From NCBI RefSeq assembly GCF_031082295.1, contig NZ_JAVHLD010000005.1, forward strand, positions 1 through 64,000: a DNA stretch of 64,000 bases, written 5' to 3'. This stretch comes from Humidesulfovibrio sp. (GTDB lineage Bacteria; Desulfobacterota; Desulfovibrionia; Desulfovibrionales; Desulfovibrionaceae). The notes under the pieces were generated by a model, which did no database searches, was not told where the DNA came from, and saw only the letters and a list, made by a program, of their open reading frames with translations. Every line of letters begins with the position of its first letter. Positions within the stretch are counted from its first letter, which is position 1. Positions 62,305-64,000 of the stretch are shown here, piece after piece. The position numbers were made by a program, and so were the translations under genes.

Positions 62305-64000
62305 ATGCAGGAGTTCGCCCGCATTATCGCCGCCAGCGAAGATTGGCTTATGGAGCGCGTGCTGTCCTACGCCCTGAGGCAGGGATACACAAAGTACACA
62401 TCCACCCAAGCCGAGCCTTGGCGCCTGTCCATCCGCGGACTCTCCGGCGCGCTGCTGAACGCATTGCCCGGCTCTCAAGCGGGTCTGGAGTTCGGGCCGG
62501 ACGACACCTTTTCCGAGGATCCGGCGTCGGTCTTCGCGGTCCAGGAGGCGCGCCTGCACAGGGCCAGGGGCATCAGCCTGTCCATGTTCCTCGGCCTGCT
62601 CAAGTACTACCGCCAGGCTTACCTGGACCTCACGGATGAAGCCGACCCGGTCGACGAGCGGCCCCTGACCCGGCCTTTCGTGGAGCGTTTTTTCGATCGC
62701 GTGGAGGTGGGCATCGCCTCGGAATGGTGCGCCATCTCGGAAACCGTGCAGCACGGGGAGCTGCGCGAAGCCAACAGGCTCATCGTCAACGAAAAGAACC
62801 GCTACCTGACCGTATTCAAGAGCCTGGCCGCACCGGTGGTCTACATCGGCAAGGACGGGCTCGTTCAAAACATCAATGCGGCGGCAACCGACTGGCTCCA
62901 GAAGGTGTCTGGCTTCGGCGGCGCCTGTTCCCCCGCCGGGACGCCTCAGGCCAGCGGGTCCGCTGACGGCGCAACCTATCGCGGGCGGGCGGCGAAGGAG
63001 CTGTTCCCCTGGCTGGAAGAACCGCTCATGCGTGTGCTCCGGGGCGACGACGCCAGAGTGACCCTTGAACATCGGCTCGGAGAAGGCGGGACCGTCTGCG
63101 ACATCAGGGTGACGATTTCGCCAAGCCTGGACATGAGCGGGAGATTCGAAGGCGCCGTGCTGGTCCTTCAGGATGTGACGGAGCTCCGCAAGGCGCAGGA
63201 GCTCCTGAGCAAGTCCAACCAAGTTTTGCAATCTGAGGTCCAGATGCGGACCAGCGCGCTCGAGGAGGCCAACCGCCGCCTCAAGAGCGAGGTGCGCGAG
63301 CGCGAGCTTTACCAGCAGGCCCTTACCGAGAGCGCCGCCCTCTACCGAGCCGTGGTGGAGGATCAGGGCGAGCTGATTTGCCGTTTCAAGCCCGACGGCT
63401 CGATCCTCTTTGCCAACAAGGCTTACATGCGCATATTTGAAGGCAGCTCTGTGCCGCTGGCCGACGGAGCGGGCCTGTTCCTGTACGACGGCAAACAGCG
63501 GTCCATCGGGGAACTGCTGGCCATGGTCACCGTAGATGCCCCGGTAATGAGCATTGAGCAGCAGGCCGTCACGCCCTCCGGCCAGCGTGTGTGGTACGTC
63601 TGGACCTGTCGGGGCATCTTCGACGATGCCGGCCAGTTGGATGCCTACCAACTGGTGGGCGGAGACGTCACCCGGGCGCGGGAGGCCGAGCAGGCCCTGC
63701 GCGAGCTCAACGAGTCCCTGGAGCGGACCGTTCGGGAGCGCACGGATACGCTCGAGGAGCGTGCCTTGAGCTTCGAGCGCATGAACAAGACCCTGACGAC
63801 GCAGGTGGAAAGCCGGCGGCAGGCGGAGCTGGCCCTGGCCAAGGCCGCGGCCGAGCAACAGGCCAAGGTGCGCCAGATCACGGCGCTGTATGGCTTGTCC
63901 GAGGTGCTGGGCAAGCGCTGGGACAGCGAGCTGGAGATGCTGGACCATGCGGTGAGCGCGCTTCAGGGGGGATGGCGCGACCAGGACGGCACGGAGGTGG
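62305..64000 (+). CDS. Multi-PAS sensor protein, probably a histidine kinase, 3' end cut
   Basis: The frame runs 565 codons to the window edge from ATG 62305 (GGGAG at 6 nt). The first 150 residues (EDWLMERVLSYALRQGYTKY, SLSMFLGLLKYYRQAYLDLT, VEVGIASEWCAISE) form an all-helical globin-like or unknown sensor domain. PAS domains follow (LTVFKSLAAPVVYIGKDGLV; YRAVVEDQGELICRFKPDGS with the PAS signature), separated by coiled coils such as SEVQMRTSALEEANRRLKSE and RERTDTLEERALSFERMNKT. No TM segment is visible. The kinase domain, if any, is beyond the window. It lies outside the island, 225 nt past attR. Confidence 0.8.
   Translation, partial: MQEFARIIAASEDWLMERVLSYALRQGYTKYTSTQAEPWRLSIRGLSGALLNALPGSQAGLEFGPDDTFSEDPASVFAVQEARLHRARGISLSMFLGLLKYYRQAYLDLTDEADPVDERPLTRPFVERFFDRVEVGIASEWCAISETVQHGELREANRLIVNEKNRYLTVFKSLAAPVVYIGKDGLVQNINAAATDWLQKVSGFGGACSPAGTPQASGSADGATYRGRAAKELFPWLEEPLMRVLRGDDARVTLEHRLGEGGTVCDIRVTISPSLDMSGRFEGAVLVLQDVTELRKAQELLSKSNQVLQSEVQMRTSALEEANRRLKSEVRERELYQQALTESAALYRAVVEDQGELICRFKPDGSILFANKAYMRIFEGSSVPLADGAGLFLYDGKQRSIGELLAMVTVDAPVMSIEQQAVTPSGQRVWYVWTCRGIFDDAGQLDAYQLVGGDVTRAREAEQALRELNESLERTVRERTDTLEERALSFERMNKTLTTQVESRRQAELALAKAAAEQQAKVRQITALYGLSEVLGKRWDSELEMLDHAVSALQGGWRDQDGTEV

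Noticed and set aside
61868-62377. 169-residue ORF spanning attR
   Set aside because: It crosses the attachment repeat and overlaps the real sensor gene start, with no family features.

Overview
The window reads as high-GC chromosomal DNA from a Desulfovibrionaceae-like anaerobe (Desulfobacterota, formerly Deltaproteobacteria). This is inferred from a siroheme decarboxylase subunit beside hemL, a tetraheme c-type cytochrome, a DUF134/NifX-like/NifU-like cluster, a bacteriohemerythrin and a complete compact division/wall cluster. No 16S rRNA or other species-level marker is present. Genes are dense, often overlap by 4 nt, and usually have clear GGAGG-type ribosome binding sites.

Layout: 1-4.5 kb holds a cut-off threonylcarbamoyl-AMP synthase, a GT2 glycosyltransferase, a lipoprotein, a cyclic-nucleotide-domain protein and a UPF0280 protein. 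4.5-10 kb is the rpmH-rnpA-yidD-yidC-jag-mnmE block (ribosome, RNase P, membrane insertion, tRNA modification); rnpA has no ATG, GTG or TTG at its true N-terminus. 10-15.6 kb has the tetraheme cytochrome, gpsA, ahbB-hemL and a GC-rich palindromic repeat. 15.9-20.7 kb has a ZraP/CpxP-like protein, a PA2779-peptidase-TPR trio, threonine aldolase and gltX. 20.7-26.7 kb has NifU-like, NifX-like and DUF134 genes with a palindromic operator, then a ZraPSR-like stress module with a consensus sigma-54 promoter and upstream palindromes, then an FmdB-type zinc ribbon.

26.7-45.5 kb (minus strand) is the full dcw cluster mraZ-rsmH-ftsL-ftsI-murE-murF-mraY-murD-ftsW-murG-murC-murB-ftsQ-ftsA-ftsZ, ending in a radical SAM gene and preceded by four MraZ-type boxes. 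45.8-54 kb holds an HD-GYP-like protein, two tandem PilZ paralogs, a hemerythrin, a polysaccharide deacetylase, a large radical SAM protein paralogous to the dcw-linked one, and small envelope genes.

At 54.1 kb a tRNA-Ala(CGC) gene is the left edge of a roughly 7.9 kb genomic island, bounded by a 30-bp exact repeat of the tRNA 3' half at 62051-62080. The island has lost any recognisable integrase. It carries a stand-alone glutamate-synthase-like FMN protein, a soluble NarX/NarL-type two-component pair and an AT-rich dCache-HAMP-PAS-GGDEF diguanylate cyclase whose sensor looks amino-acid-binding. A multi-PAS sensor runs off the right end.

The most interesting unexplained material is this island and the ZraPSR-like module, whose sensor kinase carries a Gly/Met-rich periplasmic segment resembling the tails of the effector proteins.
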